Shown here: one piece after another, positions 1 to 8,211 of the stretch | Layout: the number at the start of each line of letters is the position of its first letter | How positions within the stretch are numbered: the first letter of the stretch is position 1 | NCBI RefSeq assembly: GCF_004761975.1 | Contig: NZ_RQII01000049.1 | Coordinates: forward strand, 1 to 45,589 | DNA from: Planococcus koreensis | Lineage (GTDB): Bacteria; Bacillota; Bacilli; Bacillales_A; Planococcaceae | Length of the DNA stretch: 45,589 nucleotides | Direction of reading: 5' to 3' | Notes under the pieces: model-generated | Database searches by the model: none | What the model was told of the DNA's origin: nothing | What the model saw: the letters and a program-made list of their open reading frames with translations, nothing else | Program-made: the position numbers and the translations under genes

Positions 1-42
1 AAAAAGAAGGCCGGTTGCCTCTTTCAGACTCGTCAAATGCAG

Positions 43-90
43 TTTATGCGCGTTCAGAATTTTTTATGCGCGTTCAGCTCAATCTACGCA
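43..90 (+). repeat. Two-unit 20-bp-period repeat (family A, copy 1)
   Basis: Two tandem units begin at 43 and 63, each opening with TTTATGCGCGTTCA and exactly 20 bp apart, followed by a decayed start (TCTACGC) at 83. The same unit recurs in long arrays at 8732-8831 and 11366-11485. It lies just beyond the rlmN terminator and is not coding. Function unknown. Confidence 0.8.
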
Positions 91-119
91 AAAAAGGCAC
101 CCTCTCAAGAGGATGCCTT
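90..119 (-). terminator. Rho-independent terminator of rlmN
   Basis: Read on the minus strand, an 11-bp stem (AAGGCATCCTC / GAGGGTGCCTT, one G.U pair) with loop TTGA is followed by a T run. It sits 15 bp past the rlmN stop codon. Confidence 0.9.
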
Positions 120-134
120 CAATCCGCATACTTA

Positions 135-1205
135 TTAAACTGCGGCTGTTTTTTCTTTTTTGATTTGCTTGCTGCGCAATTGGCCGCAGGCTGCGTCGAT
201 GTCGGCGCCTTGTTCGTGGCGGACGCCGCAGTTGATGCCTTTTTTCTTCAAAGCGTCATAGAAAGCGCTGATCGCTTCCGGCGTGCTTTGCTGATACTGG
301 TCGTGCTCGCTGACCGAGTTGTACGGAATCAAGTTGACGTATGACAGGTGGCGCTTGTCTTCAAGCAGCTTCGCCAGCTTATGCGCTTCTTCGACGTGGT
401 CGTTGACGTCGCGCAATAAAATATACTCGAATGTGATGCGGCGGTTGGATTTCTCCAAATAATAATCGATCGCATCCATCAATTTCTCGATCGGGTAGGC
501 TTTGTTGATTTTCATGATGCGCGAACGCAATTCATTCGTCGGCGCGTGGATGGAAATCGCCAAGTTGACTTGCAGGCCTTCGTCCGCGTAATCGTAGATT
601 TTCGGCACGATGCCGCTTGTCGATACCGTAATGTGGCGAGCACCGATAGCCAAGCCTTTTTGCGAGTTGACGACTGTCAGGAAGTCCATCAAATTCGTGT
701 AGTTGTCGAACGGTTCGCCGATGCCCATTACAACGATGTGGCTGACGCGCTCTTCTTTTTGCTGAGCGTCAAAGTGAGCCTGCACTTGCATGATTTGCTC
801 GACGATTTCGCCCGCGTTTAAATCACGGCTCTTTTTCAATAGGCCGCTGGCACAGAAACTGCAGCCGATGTTGCAGCCGACTTGGGTTGTCACACAGACA
901 GAATTGCCGTATTTAAAGCGCATCAAAACGGTTTCGATCAAGTTGCCGTCCTGCAGGCGGAAAAGGAATTTAATCGTGCCGTCAGCGGATTCCTGTTTCA
1001 CTGCTTCTTCAAGCGTGCGGATTGCAAAATTATCTTCAAGCAAAAGAATGACATCTTTGCTCAAATTGTTCATTTGGGAAAATTCAGTGACGCGTTTAAT
1101 ATACAACCAGTCCCATACCTGCTCAGCACGGTATTTCTTCTGGCCATTCTCTAAAAACCATTCTTTTAATTGATCTATCGTCAAACCATAGATGGAATTT
1201 TTCAT
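135..1205 (-). CDS. rlmN: 23S rRNA (adenine-2503-C2)-methyltransferase RlmN
   Basis: Radical-SAM enzyme that methylates C2 of A2503 in 23S rRNA (and A37 of some tRNAs) in the cytoplasm. The CxxxCxxC cluster motif is present as CNIGCSFC near residue 115, the RlmN-type [10 protein letters not shown] motif follows in the middle, and the second catalytic cysteine is in DAACGQL close to the C-terminus. Length (356 aa) and these motifs fit RlmN rather than the resistance enzyme Cfr, which has MGMGEAL at the equivalent place. I chose the ATG at 1205 because GAGG lies 8 nt upstream; an in-frame ATG 15 bp earlier has no good ribosome site. It is a single gene with its own promoter and terminator, divergent from the VOC gene. 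Confidence 0.95.
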   Translation of the reverse strand: MKNSIYGLTIDQLKEWFLENGQKKYRAEQVWDWLYIKRVTEFSQMNNLSKDVILLLEDNFAIRTLEEAVKQESADGTIKFLFRLQDGNLIETVLMRFKYGNSVCVTTQVGCNIGCSFCASGLLKKSRDLNAGEIVEQIMQVQAHFDAQQKEERVSHIVVMGIGEPFDNYTNLMDFLTVVNSQKGLAIGARHITVSTSGIVPKIYDYADEGLQVNLAISIHAPTNELRSRIMKINKAYPIEKLMDAIDYYLEKSNRRITFEYILLRDVNDHVEEAHKLAKLLEDKRHLSYVNLIPYNSVSEHDQYQQSTPEAISAFYDALKKKGINCGVRHEQGADIDAACGQLRSKQIKKEKTAAV

Positions 1206-1241
1206 TAGTAGTACCCTCATTTCGGAATTTCACAATTGCTT

Positions 1242-1290
1242 ATTATAATACTAAATTTCCAGCTTGACAACAACTATTTTCGTTTATACT
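1242..1290. promoter_or_regulatory. Divergent sigma-A promoters sharing a -35 region
   Basis: For rlmN (minus strand): -35 TTGTCA at 1265-1270, 17-bp spacer, -10 TATAAT at 1242-1247. For the VOC gene (plus strand): -35 TTGACA at 1264-1269 and TATACT at 1285-1290 with a short 15-bp spacer. The two -35 hexamers overlap by five bases, so polymerase probably cannot occupy both at once. Confidence 0.65.
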
Positions 1291-1365
1291 GAAAAATCTG
1301 TTTTCTCCAGAGGAATTAAACCCTTCAAATTAGGGTAATAGCTAGATAGAACAGGAGGCGATAGA

Positions 1366-1839
1366 ATGAGCAGTGAAATTACACATGTCGGACTGGCAGT
1401 ACCGAATTTGGACCAGGCGATGCAGTGGTATTGCAGCGTATTGGGCTTTTACATATTGTCAGGGCCGACCGAATTTGACGCGGCCGAGGCAGAAGTTGAA
1501 AACATCACACAAAATTTGCAAGGACCGGAAATCAAAAAAATGCGTAATGTCCATTTGATGTCGATGGGGGGCGTGGGCATCGAATTATTCGAGTTCCGGG
1601 AAGCGGACCTCGATGAAGGGCCGCCAACTGCGCACCGCGGATTTTTCCATATCTGTCTGATTGTCGAAAATGTGGTTGAAGCGATCGAGCGCATCGTCCA
1701 GCACGGCGGCAAGCAGCGCAGCCAAATCCACCAAATGAACAAAGACAAAAATCATTACCTTGTTTACACGGAAGACCTTTTCGGCAACATCCTGGAGCTT
1801 TCCAGCCGCAGCACATCCGAAATGTACAGCAATCGATAA
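1366..1839 (+). CDS. VOC-family (glyoxalase/epimerase-like) protein
   Basis: A 157-aa single vicinal-oxygen-chelate protein. The N-terminal THVGLAVPNLDQAMQWY and C-terminal EDLFGNILELSS are the two characteristic beta-alpha-beta-beta-beta half-modules; the metal-ligand positions are a His near residue 6, Glu in GIELFEF, His in FFHICL and Glu in LFGNILEL. The layout resembles methylmalonyl-CoA epimerase and lactoylglutathione-lyase-like proteins, but substrate cannot be read from the sequence. The nearby CoA-transferase genes would be compatible with an acyl-CoA substrate (inference only). Strong ribosome site AGGAGG ends 7 nt before the ATG. Confidence 0.85.
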   Translation: MSSEITHVGLAVPNLDQAMQWYCSVLGFYILSGPTEFDAAEAEVENITQNLQGPEIKKMRNVHLMSMGGVGIELFEFREADLDEGPPTAHRGFFHICLIVENVVEAIERIVQHGGKQRSQIHQMNKDKNHYLVYTEDLFGNILELSSRSTSEMYSNR

Positions 1840-1846
1840 ATCATCA

Positions 1847-1883
1847 AAGCCGGCCGCTCCCATAAAGGGGCGGCCGGCTTTTC
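1847..1883. terminator. Bidirectional terminator between convergent genes
   Basis: An 11-bp G+C-rich stem (AAGCCGGCCGC / GCGGCCGGCTT) with T residues on the 3' side for the plus-strand VOC gene and A residues on the 5' side for the minus-strand CoA-transferase gene, which ends five bases further on. Confidence 0.9.
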
Positions 1884-1887
1884 GGGC

Positions 1888-3402
1888 TTAAACCAATTGT
1901 TCTTTTTTCGCCAGCATGGAGCCATGCTTGGCCAAGTCCGCGTGCCAAGAGAATGCTTTTTCCAGCACATGCGGCGTCTGTCCGCCCCGTTCCAGCGCTT
2001 CCGTGTAATAGGCGCGCATTTGCTCCCGGTACATCGGGTGGACACAATTCTCGATGATGAGCGGCACCCGTTCCCGCGGCGCCAAGCCGCGCAGATCTGC
2101 GTAGCCTTGTTCGGTGACGACGACATCGACATCGTGTTCGGTGTGGTCGACGTGCGGCACAAATGGCACGACACTTGATATATTACCGCCTTTGGCAATC
2201 GATTTCGTGACAAAAATGGCGAGGCGTGCGTTGCGGGCGAAATCACCTGAGCCGCCGATGCCGTTCATCATTTTTGTGCCCGACACATGGGTCGAGTTCA
2301 CATTGCCGTAGATATCAAATTCCAACGCAGTGTTGATGGAAATCAGCCCTAAGCGGCGGATGATTTCCGGGTGATTGGAAATTTCCTGCGGCCGCATGAT
2401 GATTTTATTGCGGTATTTTTCAAAATCGCCAAAAACCTGTTTCATTTTCGGTTCCGACAACGTAATCGAACAGCAGGAAGCAAAATCGACCTTGCCTGCA
2501 TCCATCAAATCGAAGACAGCGTCCTGCAGCACTTCCGAGTAGACTTCCAAGTTCTTGAATTCCGAATCGACCATGCCGTGGAGCACGGCGTTTGCCACCG
2601 AACCGATGCCTGACTGAAGCGGCGCCAGCTTGTCCGTCAAACGCCCGGCTGAAACTTCAGCACGCAGGAAATCCAGCAGATGACCCGCCATGATTTCCGT
2701 TTCTTCATCCGGCTGGACAATTGTCGACGGCGAGTCCTGTTGCTCGGTAAAGACGATGCCGCGTATTTTTTCCAGATCAACTGGAATGCCGATCGTGCCG
2801 ATGCGGTCATCCACTTTCGTCAACGGAATCGGTCCGCGTTCCCCTTGCTTTCCAGTATCGTAGATGTCGTGCAGCCCTTCGAACAGTTCCGGCTGCGCTA
2901 AATTGATCTCCACAATGATGTTCTTTGCGTGTTTTGCAAACACCGAGGAATTGCCGACTGACGTTGTCGGGATGATCATGCCATCTGCCGTTATCGAAAG
3001 CGCTTCCACAATAGCAAAATCAATCGGCTCGATGACGCCTGCCCGAATCCATTCCGCAGTATGCGATAAATGATGATCAACGAACAGCATCTCGCCTTCG
3101 TTGATCTTTTTGCGCATCGCCGGTTCTGCTTGGAACGGAAGGCGTTTGCCCACAATGCCCGCTTCTGCGAATAATTTATCAATATCAGAACCGAGTGAGG
3201 CCCCAGTAAAAACATTGACTTTGAATTTTTCCGTTGCCGCCCGCTGAACCAATGCGGTCGGAACCGCTTTCACGTCGCCCGCCCGTGTAAATCCGCTGAG
3301 CCCTAGAGTCATGCCATCAGCAATCCATGATGCCGCTGTTTCCGGCGATACAACACGGTCCTGCAGTTGGGTGGCTTTGATTCGTTCAAATCGCTTTTCC
3401 AT
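1888..3402 (-). CDS. Acetyl-CoA hydrolase/succinyl-CoA:acetate CoA-transferase family protein (copy 1)
   Basis: A 504-aa class I CoA-transferase of the Ach1/AarC/ScpC type, which moves CoA between acetyl-, succinyl- or propionyl-CoA and free carboxylates via a glutamyl-CoA thioester. The CoA-binding loop GIGSVANAV is at 265-273 and the expected catalytic Glu is E290 in VYSEVLQD. It is very similar along its whole length to the gene at 4238-5737 (about three quarters identical by eye), so the two are recent paralogues. A LytTR regulator gene ends 123 bp upstream and the gap holds paired direct repeats. The ATG at 3402 has only a weak purine-rich ribosome site. Exact acyl specificity is not readable from sequence. 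Confidence 0.88.
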   Translation of the reverse strand: MEKRFERIKATQLQDRVVSPETAASWIADGMTLGLSGFTRAGDVKAVPTALVQRAATEKFKVNVFTGASLGSDIDKLFAEAGIVGKRLPFQAEPAMRKKINEGEMLFVDHHLSHTAEWIRAGVIEPIDFAIVEALSITADGMIIPTTSVGNSSVFAKHAKNIIVEINLAQPELFEGLHDIYDTGKQGERGPIPLTKVDDRIGTIGIPVDLEKIRGIVFTEQQDSPSTIVQPDEETEIMAGHLLDFLRAEVSAGRLTDKLAPLQSGIGSVANAVLHGMVDSEFKNLEVYSEVLQDAVFDLMDAGKVDFASCCSITLSEPKMKQVFGDFEKYRNKIIMRPQEISNHPEIIRRLGLISINTALEFDIYGNVNSTHVSGTKMMNGIGGSGDFARNARLAIFVTKSIAKGGNISSVVPFVPHVDHTEHDVDVVVTEQGYADLRGLAPRERVPLIIENCVHPMYREQMRAYYTEALERGGQTPHVLEKAFSWHADLAKHGSMLAKKEQLV

Positions 3403-3432
3403 TTCCCATCACTCTTTCATCGTTTTTAGCTA

Positions 3433-3461
3433 ATTTTAACGCAAGCCTCTTTGAAAAAGCG
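3433..3461 (-). promoter_or_regulatory. Candidate weak promoter of CoA-transferase copy 1
   Basis: On the minus strand a -10 TAAAAT (3433-3438) is preceded, 17 bp away, by a poor -35 (CGCTTT, 3456-3461). A good -10 with a poor -35 suits activator-dependent transcription; the direct repeats at 3491-3520 are about 30 bp further upstream. Confidence 0.4.
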
Positions 3462-3490
3462 TAATCGGGTGTGGAATAGCAAGTCTAGGA

Positions 3491-3520
3491 CTGAACCAGC
3501 GGAAACGGCAGCTGAACCAG
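3491..3520 (-). promoter_or_regulatory. Direct repeat with 21-bp spacing, candidate LytTR operator
   Basis: CTGAACCAG occurs at 3491-3499 and again at 3512-3520; on the minus strand this is CTGGTTCAG twice, 21 bp apart. LytTR regulators (for example AgrA) bind pairs of roughly 9-bp direct repeats with a similar period and a GTTNAG-like core, which both copies contain. The repeats start right after the stop codon of the LytTR gene and precede the CoA-transferase gene. Confidence 0.5.
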
Positions 3521-3525
3521 CAGAA

Positions 3526-4173
3526 TCAGAAATCAAGGAGCTTCCGGAAATAACTTGAATACGTCTGGCTGACCGGAATCCGCATGCCATTGTCCATCGC
3601 CAGCACAAAAGTCGAATGGGTGTCCGGATAAATCTCTTCTATATGATGGACGTTGACGATAAACGAACGGTGGCAGCGGATGAACAGCTCCCTGGGCAGC
3701 ACCCATTCGAATTCCTGCAGCGAGTTCTTATGGGTTCCCGAAAAGCCGTCGGTGTGGACATGGGTCTTGCGGTCTTTCACTTCCAGGTATTTGACCTCTT
3801 CGAACGGAATCGGCTTCCAGCCGTCCGCACTCTTCACCGTCACCACCGACTTGCCTTCTGTATAGGCCGGATAAATCGCCAGCGCGCAGCCCGCAATTTC
3901 GCCGTCTTCCTCAAAAGGCACTGCCATCCCATGGTACGGCACACCAAACACTTCTTTATCAATAAATTCCGATGCTTTATGCCCCGTTGCCAACGCTTTA
4001 TGGGCGATGGTGCCTTCTTTCACCGGATCCCCTGCTTCGATTTTGAGATCGATCCGCTTGCTCGGCCGGTAATAGATGTATTCAGTTGTATTGGTGACGG
4101 CAATTGACACTTCATCGGAAAACAGCGTCCCCATGACATCGAGCAGCGACCCCAGCGTAAATTTATCCATCAT
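3526..4173 (-). CDS. LytTR-family transcriptional regulator
   Basis: 215 aa. The C-terminal ~95 residues are a LytTR DNA-binding domain, recognisable by IPFEEVKYLEVKDRK, the FIRCHRSFIVNVHHI segment and the final VSQTYSSYFRKLL. The N-terminal ~110 residues form a small alpha/beta sensory-like domain without an obvious receiver aspartate signature, so this is not a classical response regulator; a PAS/GAF-like ligand domain is my guess. Lying between two CoA-transferase paralogues, it most likely controls one or both of them, perhaps in response to an acyl metabolite. The start at 4173 follows a GGGGCGGG purine stretch. A terminator of the upstream gene sits between it and copy 2, so it probably has its own promoter or relies on read-through. 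Confidence 0.8.
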   Translation of the reverse strand: MMDKFTLGSLLDVMGTLFSDEVSIAVTNTTEYIYYRPSKRIDLKIEAGDPVKEGTIAHKALATGHKASEFIDKEVFGVPYHGMAVPFEEDGEIAGCALAIYPAYTEGKSVVTVKSADGWKPIPFEEVKYLEVKDRKTHVHTDGFSGTHKNSLQEFEWVLPRELFIRCHRSFIVNVHHIEEIYPDTHSTFVLAMDNGMRIPVSQTYSSYFRKLLDF

Positions 4174-4207
4174 GCATTTCCCGCCCCGCTTTCTTTCATT
4201 TCATATT

Positions 4208-4231
4208 AAAACAGCCGGCAAGAACCGGCTG
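4208..4231 (-). terminator. Terminator of CoA-transferase copy 2
   Basis: Minus-strand hairpin CAGCCGG / CCGGCTG with a 6-nt loop followed by TTTTAA, immediately after the stop codon at 4238. Confidence 0.8.
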
Positions 4232-4237
4232 CGGAAT

Positions 4238-5737
4238 TTATTCCTCAAGCATCGACCCGGTTTCCAAGAAACGGGTATGCCACGAAAAGGCCTGTTCCAG
4301 CACATGTGGCGTCTGCCCGCCGCGCTTCAGGGCTTCTGCGTAATAAGCGCGCATTTGCCCGCGGTACATGGGATGCATGCAATTCTCGATGATGAGCGGC
4401 ACCCGTTCACGCGGCGCGAGCCCCCGCAGGTCGGCGTAGCCTTGTTCGGTGACGACGATCTGCACATCGTGTTCCGTATGGTCGATATGGGAAGCGAACG
4501 GCACGATGCTTGAAATCTTGCCGTCTTTCGCCGTCGAGCGCGTGACGAAGATCGATAGCCGTGCGTTGCGGGCAAAATCGCCGGAACCGCCAATGCCGTT
4601 CATGATTTTCGTGCCGCGCACATGTGTTGAATTGACGTTGCCGTATATATCGAACTCAAGTGCTGTATTGATCGACAGCAAGCCGAGCCGGCGGATGATT
4701 TCGGGATGATTGGAAATTTCCTGCGGCCGCAGCATGAGCTTGTCGCGGTATTGTTCAAAATCCCCATACACCTGCTTCATTTTTTCAGGCGACAGCGTAA
4801 TCGCCGACGCGGAAGCGAATTTCACTTTCCCGGCATCCATCAAGTCGAAAATGACGTCTTGCATCACTTCCGAATACACTTCCAGATTCTCGAACTCTGA
4901 GTCAATCATGCCTTCGAGCACGGCATTCGACACCGTGCCGATGCCTGACTGGATCGGCGCCAGGCTGTTCGTCAGCCGCCCGCTCCAGACTTCACTGCGC
5001 AGAAATTCGAGGAGATGCCCAGCCATGCGTTCCGTTTCCTCATCGGGCGGCACAATCTCCGAAGGCGAATCCGGCCGGTCGCTGAACACGATGCCCCGAA
5101 TTTTTTCCAAGTCGACTGGAATGCCGATCGTGCCGATGCGTCCATGGGCATTTTCAAGCGGAATCGGCCCCCGCTTGCCTTGTACCCCGGCATCATAAAT
5201 GTCGTGGATGCCTTCGAAACCTGTCGGCTGCGCCATATTGATTTCGACAATGACATTTTCCGCATGCTTAACAAAAATAGCCGAGTTGCCCGCAGATGTT
5301 GTCGGAATGATCATGCCATCCTCGGTGATCGCAAGCGCTTCAATGATGGCAAAATCGATCGGTCCGAGCACGCCGCTCCGCACCCATTCGGCGGTTTGCG
5401 ACAAATGCTCGTCAACATACCACACTTCGCCGTCGTTTATTTTTCCGCGCATTACAGGGTCCGACTGATACGGCAGACGCTTTTCCATAATCCCCGCTTC
5501 GGCGAAAAGCCGGTCGATATCTGCGCCGAGCGATGCGCCGCTGTAGACGCTCACTTTAAAGCGCTCACTTTTCCCGCGCTCTGCCAGTGCATGCGGCACC
5601 ACTTTTGCATCGCCGGAATGGGTGAAGCCGCTGAGCCCCAATTTCATGCCGTCCGAAATCCAGGAAGCCGCTTCTTCTGCAGCCACCACACGCTCCCGCA
5701 GCTCCTCCGCTCTAATGCGTTGAAGTTTATTGTCCAT
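4238..5737 (-). CDS. Acetyl-CoA hydrolase/succinyl-CoA:acetate CoA-transferase family protein (copy 2)
   Basis: 499-aa paralogue of the protein at 1888-3402, collinear from residue 1. It keeps the GIGTVSNAV CoA-binding loop and the catalytic Glu (about residue 290) in VYSEVMQD. The differences are scattered and conservative, arguing for two functional enzymes with perhaps different acyl or carboxylate preference. The start is well supported by AAGGAAGGTGAT just upstream of the ATG at 5737. The order on the minus strand is copy 2, LytTR regulator, copy 1, with terminators after copies 2 and 1. Confidence 0.88.
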   Translation of the reverse strand: MDNKLQRIRAEELRERVVAAEEAASWISDGMKLGLSGFTHSGDAKVVPHALAERGKSERFKVSVYSGASLGADIDRLFAEAGIMEKRLPYQSDPVMRGKINDGEVWYVDEHLSQTAEWVRSGVLGPIDFAIIEALAITEDGMIIPTTSAGNSAIFVKHAENVIVEINMAQPTGFEGIHDIYDAGVQGKRGPIPLENAHGRIGTIGIPVDLEKIRGIVFSDRPDSPSEIVPPDEETERMAGHLLEFLRSEVWSGRLTNSLAPIQSGIGTVSNAVLEGMIDSEFENLEVYSEVMQDVIFDLMDAGKVKFASASAITLSPEKMKQVYGDFEQYRDKLMLRPQEISNHPEIIRRLGLLSINTALEFDIYGNVNSTHVRGTKIMNGIGGSGDFARNARLSIFVTRSTAKDGKISSIVPFASHIDHTEHDVQIVVTEQGYADLRGLAPRERVPLIIENCMHPMYRGQMRAYYAEALKRGGQTPHVLEQAFSWHTRFLETGSMLEE

Positions 5738-5864
5738 TCACATCACCTTCCTTGCATTTATTGCGGCGCAAGCCGCCACACATTGCTTTGCAGGAACACA
5801 AAGCCCTTTGCCAAACCGCTTTTTCTCCATAAGTATACCCTTTTAAGGGACGAGTTCTCCAGAT

Positions 5865-5892
5865 TGACAAGCTCTTAAAGCTCCCATAATAT
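5865..5892 (+). promoter_or_regulatory. Probable sigma-A promoter of the MFS gene
   Basis: A perfect -35 TTGACA (5865-5870) is followed about 16 bp later by TAATAT, an AT-rich -10-like hexamer (5887-5892). It lies about 70 bp upstream of the MFS start. Confidence 0.5.
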
Positions 5893-5960
5893 AGAAAAGT
5901 TGATTAAATAAATTCTATTAGATTGTGCACCAGCCGGCTATAGAAGAAAAGAGGCATTCC

Positions 5961-7160
5961 ATGACTACAGACCAACGCAAGAAAATATATATTTTGATGA
6001 TCAATATGTTCATCGCCATCGCAAGCTTCGGAATCGTTATACCGATTCTTCCCTCATACCTCGAATCCATCAATCAAGGTGGCATGGCAGCAGGTTTGAT
6101 GATCGCCATTTTCGCCGGAGCACAGTTCCTATTTTCTCCGATTGCCGGCAAATGGGCGGATCAATACGGCCGCCGGCAAATGATCATCTACGGGCTTTTG
6201 GGCCTGACCATTTCCATGTTCGTCTTTTACCTGTCGAACGGCATCTGGGTCTTGTACCTGTCGCGCGTCATCGGCGGCATCGGCGCAGCGATGCTCATCC
6301 CGGCCATCTTCGCTTACATAGCGGACATCACGACGCTTGACCAGCGCGCGAAAGGCACTAGCTTGGTATCCGCAGCGATGTCACTTGGAATCGTCGTGGG
6401 TCCTGGCATCGGCGGATTTCTCGCCGATTTTAGCTTGAAATTGCCTTTCCTCGTATCGGCATTGGTCTCGCTTGCCGCTGTATTGTTCTCAGTCGCGCTG
6501 TTGAAAGAACAGGACGCAATCGAAGCGGACCCTGCCACCACGATGGACATGACGCAGAACGAGGCGATGCTCACGAAGATTTTCCGTTCCGTTAGCATGC
6601 CGTATTTCATTCCGCTTGTCATCACGCTGGTCATGAGCTTCGGGCTGCTGGCTTTTGAATCGGTCATCGGCCTGTATCTTGACAATCAGTTCAATTCGAC
6701 CGCCAAGGACATCGCCTTTATGATTACGGCGACAGGCGTCGTCAGTGTCATCGTCCAGCTGTTCATTGTCGACCGCATCGTCCGCCGTTTCGGCGAAGCT
6801 GCGATTCTGATCGCTTTCCTCGGCGTTGCTGCCGCCGGTTTTGTGATGGCGCTGTTCGCCGGAAGCTATGTGATGTTTTTCGTGGTGACGCTGATCATAT
6901 TCCTGGCGACGTCAATTCTGCGCCCGGTCCTTAATACGCTGATTTCCAAAATGGCTGAAGGCGAAGTCGGTTTTGCAATGGGCATGAACAACGCCTATAT
7001 GAGCGTCGGAAACGTACTTGGGCCGCTTCTTGCAGGCGCATTATATGATATCGACATATCGTATCCGTTTATCCTTGGACTCGTAATGCTCATGATCACG
7101 TGGACCATCACAGTCGCATGGCATCGCAGCCGCATTGCTAAAACACGCACCGCGCACTGA
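5961..7160 (+). CDS. MFS drug:H+ antiporter (NorA/Bmr/Blt-like)
   Basis: About 399 aa with twelve hydrophobic segments, the size of the DHA1 12-TM family. The motif-A loop between TM2 and TM3 is GKWADQYGRR, and TM5 has the antiporter motif C (GIVVGPGIGGFLA). Such pumps export cationic or amphiphilic drugs from the membrane in exchange for protons. I chose the ATG at 5961, which has AGAGG 7 nt upstream; an earlier in-frame start at 5925 has no ribosome site and would add a hydrophilic tail. The gene is monocistronic with its own terminator. Closest functional guess is NorA/Bmr/Blt; substrate unknown. Confidence 0.88.
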   Translation: MTTDQRKKIYILMINMFIAIASFGIVIPILPSYLESINQGGMAAGLMIAIFAGAQFLFSPIAGKWADQYGRRQMIIYGLLGLTISMFVFYLSNGIWVLYLSRVIGGIGAAMLIPAIFAYIADITTLDQRAKGTSLVSAAMSLGIVVGPGIGGFLADFSLKLPFLVSALVSLAAVLFSVALLKEQDAIEADPATTMDMTQNEAMLTKIFRSVSMPYFIPLVITLVMSFGLLAFESVIGLYLDNQFNSTAKDIAFMITATGVVSVIVQLFIVDRIVRRFGEAAILIAFLGVAAAGFVMALFAGSYVMFFVVTLIIFLATSILRPVLNTLISKMAEGEVGFAMGMNNAYMSVGNVLGPLLAGALYDIDISYPFILGLVMLMITWTITVAWHRSRIAKTRTAH

Positions 7161-7168
7161 AATTCCCA

Positions 7169-7206
7169 TCCCCTGCATCTTTTGCGAAAGATGCAGGGGA
7201 TTTTTA
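7169..7206 (+). terminator. Terminator of the MFS gene
   Basis: A 14-bp stem (TCCCCTGCATCTTT / AAAGATGCAGGGGA) with a GCG-type loop followed by TTTTTATT. Confidence 0.93.
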
Positions 7207-7239
7207 TTGCCGATAACCGATATTGCAAAGGCTCTGGGC

Positions 7240-7279
7240 TTTACGGCATCCGGAAATAAGTTGTATAATTATTATACAA
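7240..7279 (+). promoter_or_regulatory. Promoter and perfect palindromic operator of the CarH-type gene
   Basis: TTGTATAATTATTATACAA at 7261-7279 is a perfect 9-1-9 palindrome. It contains a consensus -10 TATAAT (7264-7269); a weak -35 (TTTACG, 7240-7245) lies 18 bp upstream. A repressor bound to the palindrome would cover the -10. MerR/CarH-type proteins commonly repress their own promoter through such sites; the gene starts 27 bp downstream. Confidence 0.7.
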
Positions 7280-7305
7280 AAATCTTAAGGAATGTGGGTA
7301 ATGCT

Positions 7306-8211
7306 ATGTACAACATCAAAGCAGCTGCCAAAATTTTAGATATGCCAAAAGTGACGATCCGTTCGTGGGAAACGCGCTACAGCGCCATTACACCCGCCCG
7401 CACGGAAACCGGGCACCGCCTGTATTCAGACCAGAATCTCGAAGACTTGAAATGGCTGAAGATCCAAGTCCAGGAAAAAGGCATTAAAATTAGCGAGGCC
7501 GTAAAACAACTGCATTCTTCCAAGAGAAAACCGATCGAAAAAGTGCAGAACCCCGGTGATTTTGACGCGGATACCTACGACAAACAAATTTATGAATTGT
7601 ATATGGCCGCGTCCGAATTGGATACAGAGCGCTTCAACTACTTGCTGGACTTGAATTTCTCGCTTTTCCATTACCGCACGGTATTCTTCTCTATTGTCGT
7701 ACCGTTGATGGTGCAAATCGGCAAAGAATGGGAAAACGGCTCGATGCCCGTAGCACACGAGCATTTGATCAGCCACATCATCCAGCAGCGCTTCACGCAA
7801 TTTTTCCGTGTATTCCCGACATCGCCCGATTTGCCGAAAGTTATGGCGTTCTGCCCGACTGGGGAATACCATCAGCTTGGCTTGATGCTGTTCACGCTGT
7901 TCTTGCGCGAAAACGGCTTTTCGGTCATGTTCCTCGGCGCTAATACACCGCTTGATGGATTGGCAAAAATTGTCGAACAGCAAGACGTCCGCATTGTCTG
8001 CATGGCGATTTCCGATCCTTCATCCCGCCCGTTAGCCGAGAAATACGTTGCGGAAATCGGTGCCGCTGATAAAAGCGTCCACTTCATGGTAGGTGGACAA
8101 GGCGTCATCGAACCGCTGACAACCGGCAATGTGTCTTTTCTCGGCCCGACATACGAGTCTTGGCAGCAGGAATTGGATCGCATCAAAAAACTCCCGTTAA
8201 GCAAAGCTTAA
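7306..8211 (+). CDS. CarH/LitR-type B12-dependent photoreceptor repressor (MerR HTH + cobalamin-binding)
   Basis: 301 aa in three parts: MerR-type winged helix (residues 3-70, with TIRSWETRY and GHRLYS), helical-bundle domain (about 90-170) and a Rossmann-like cobalamin-binding domain (about 177-295). Two signatures of light-sensing CarH proteins are intact: W142-x9-E152-H153 in the helical bundle and E187-x-H189-x-x-G192, whose His is the lower cobalt ligand. In the family, the dark adenosylcobalamin-bound tetramer represses carotenoid and other light-induced genes; light breaks the Co-C bond and releases DNA. The start codon is the ATG at 7306, preceded by the self-operator palindrome. No carotenoid gene is in the window, so targets other than itself must be elsewhere. 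Confidence 0.88.
   Translation: MYNIKAAAKILDMPKVTIRSWETRYSAITPARTETGHRLYSDQNLEDLKWLKIQVQEKGIKISEAVKQLHSSKRKPIEKVQNPGDFDADTYDKQIYELYMAASELDTERFNYLLDLNFSLFHYRTVFFSIVVPLMVQIGKEWENGSMPVAHEHLISHIIQQRFTQFFRVFPTSPDLPKVMAFCPTGEYHQLGLMLFTLFLRENGFSVMFLGANTPLDGLAKIVEQQDVRIVCMAISDPSSRPLAEKYVAEIGAADKSVHFMVGGQGVIEPLTTGNVSFLGPTYESWQQELDRIKKLPLSKA

Noticed and set aside
135-1205. Cfr-type antibiotic-resistance methyltransferase.
   Set aside because: The [10 protein letters not shown] motif and overall sequence match RlmN; Cfr has a different motif at this position.
3426-3608. Short minus-strand frame between the LytTR and CoA-transferase genes.
   Set aside because: It overlaps the LytTR gene in another frame and its Ser/Ala repeats come from the direct-repeat DNA.
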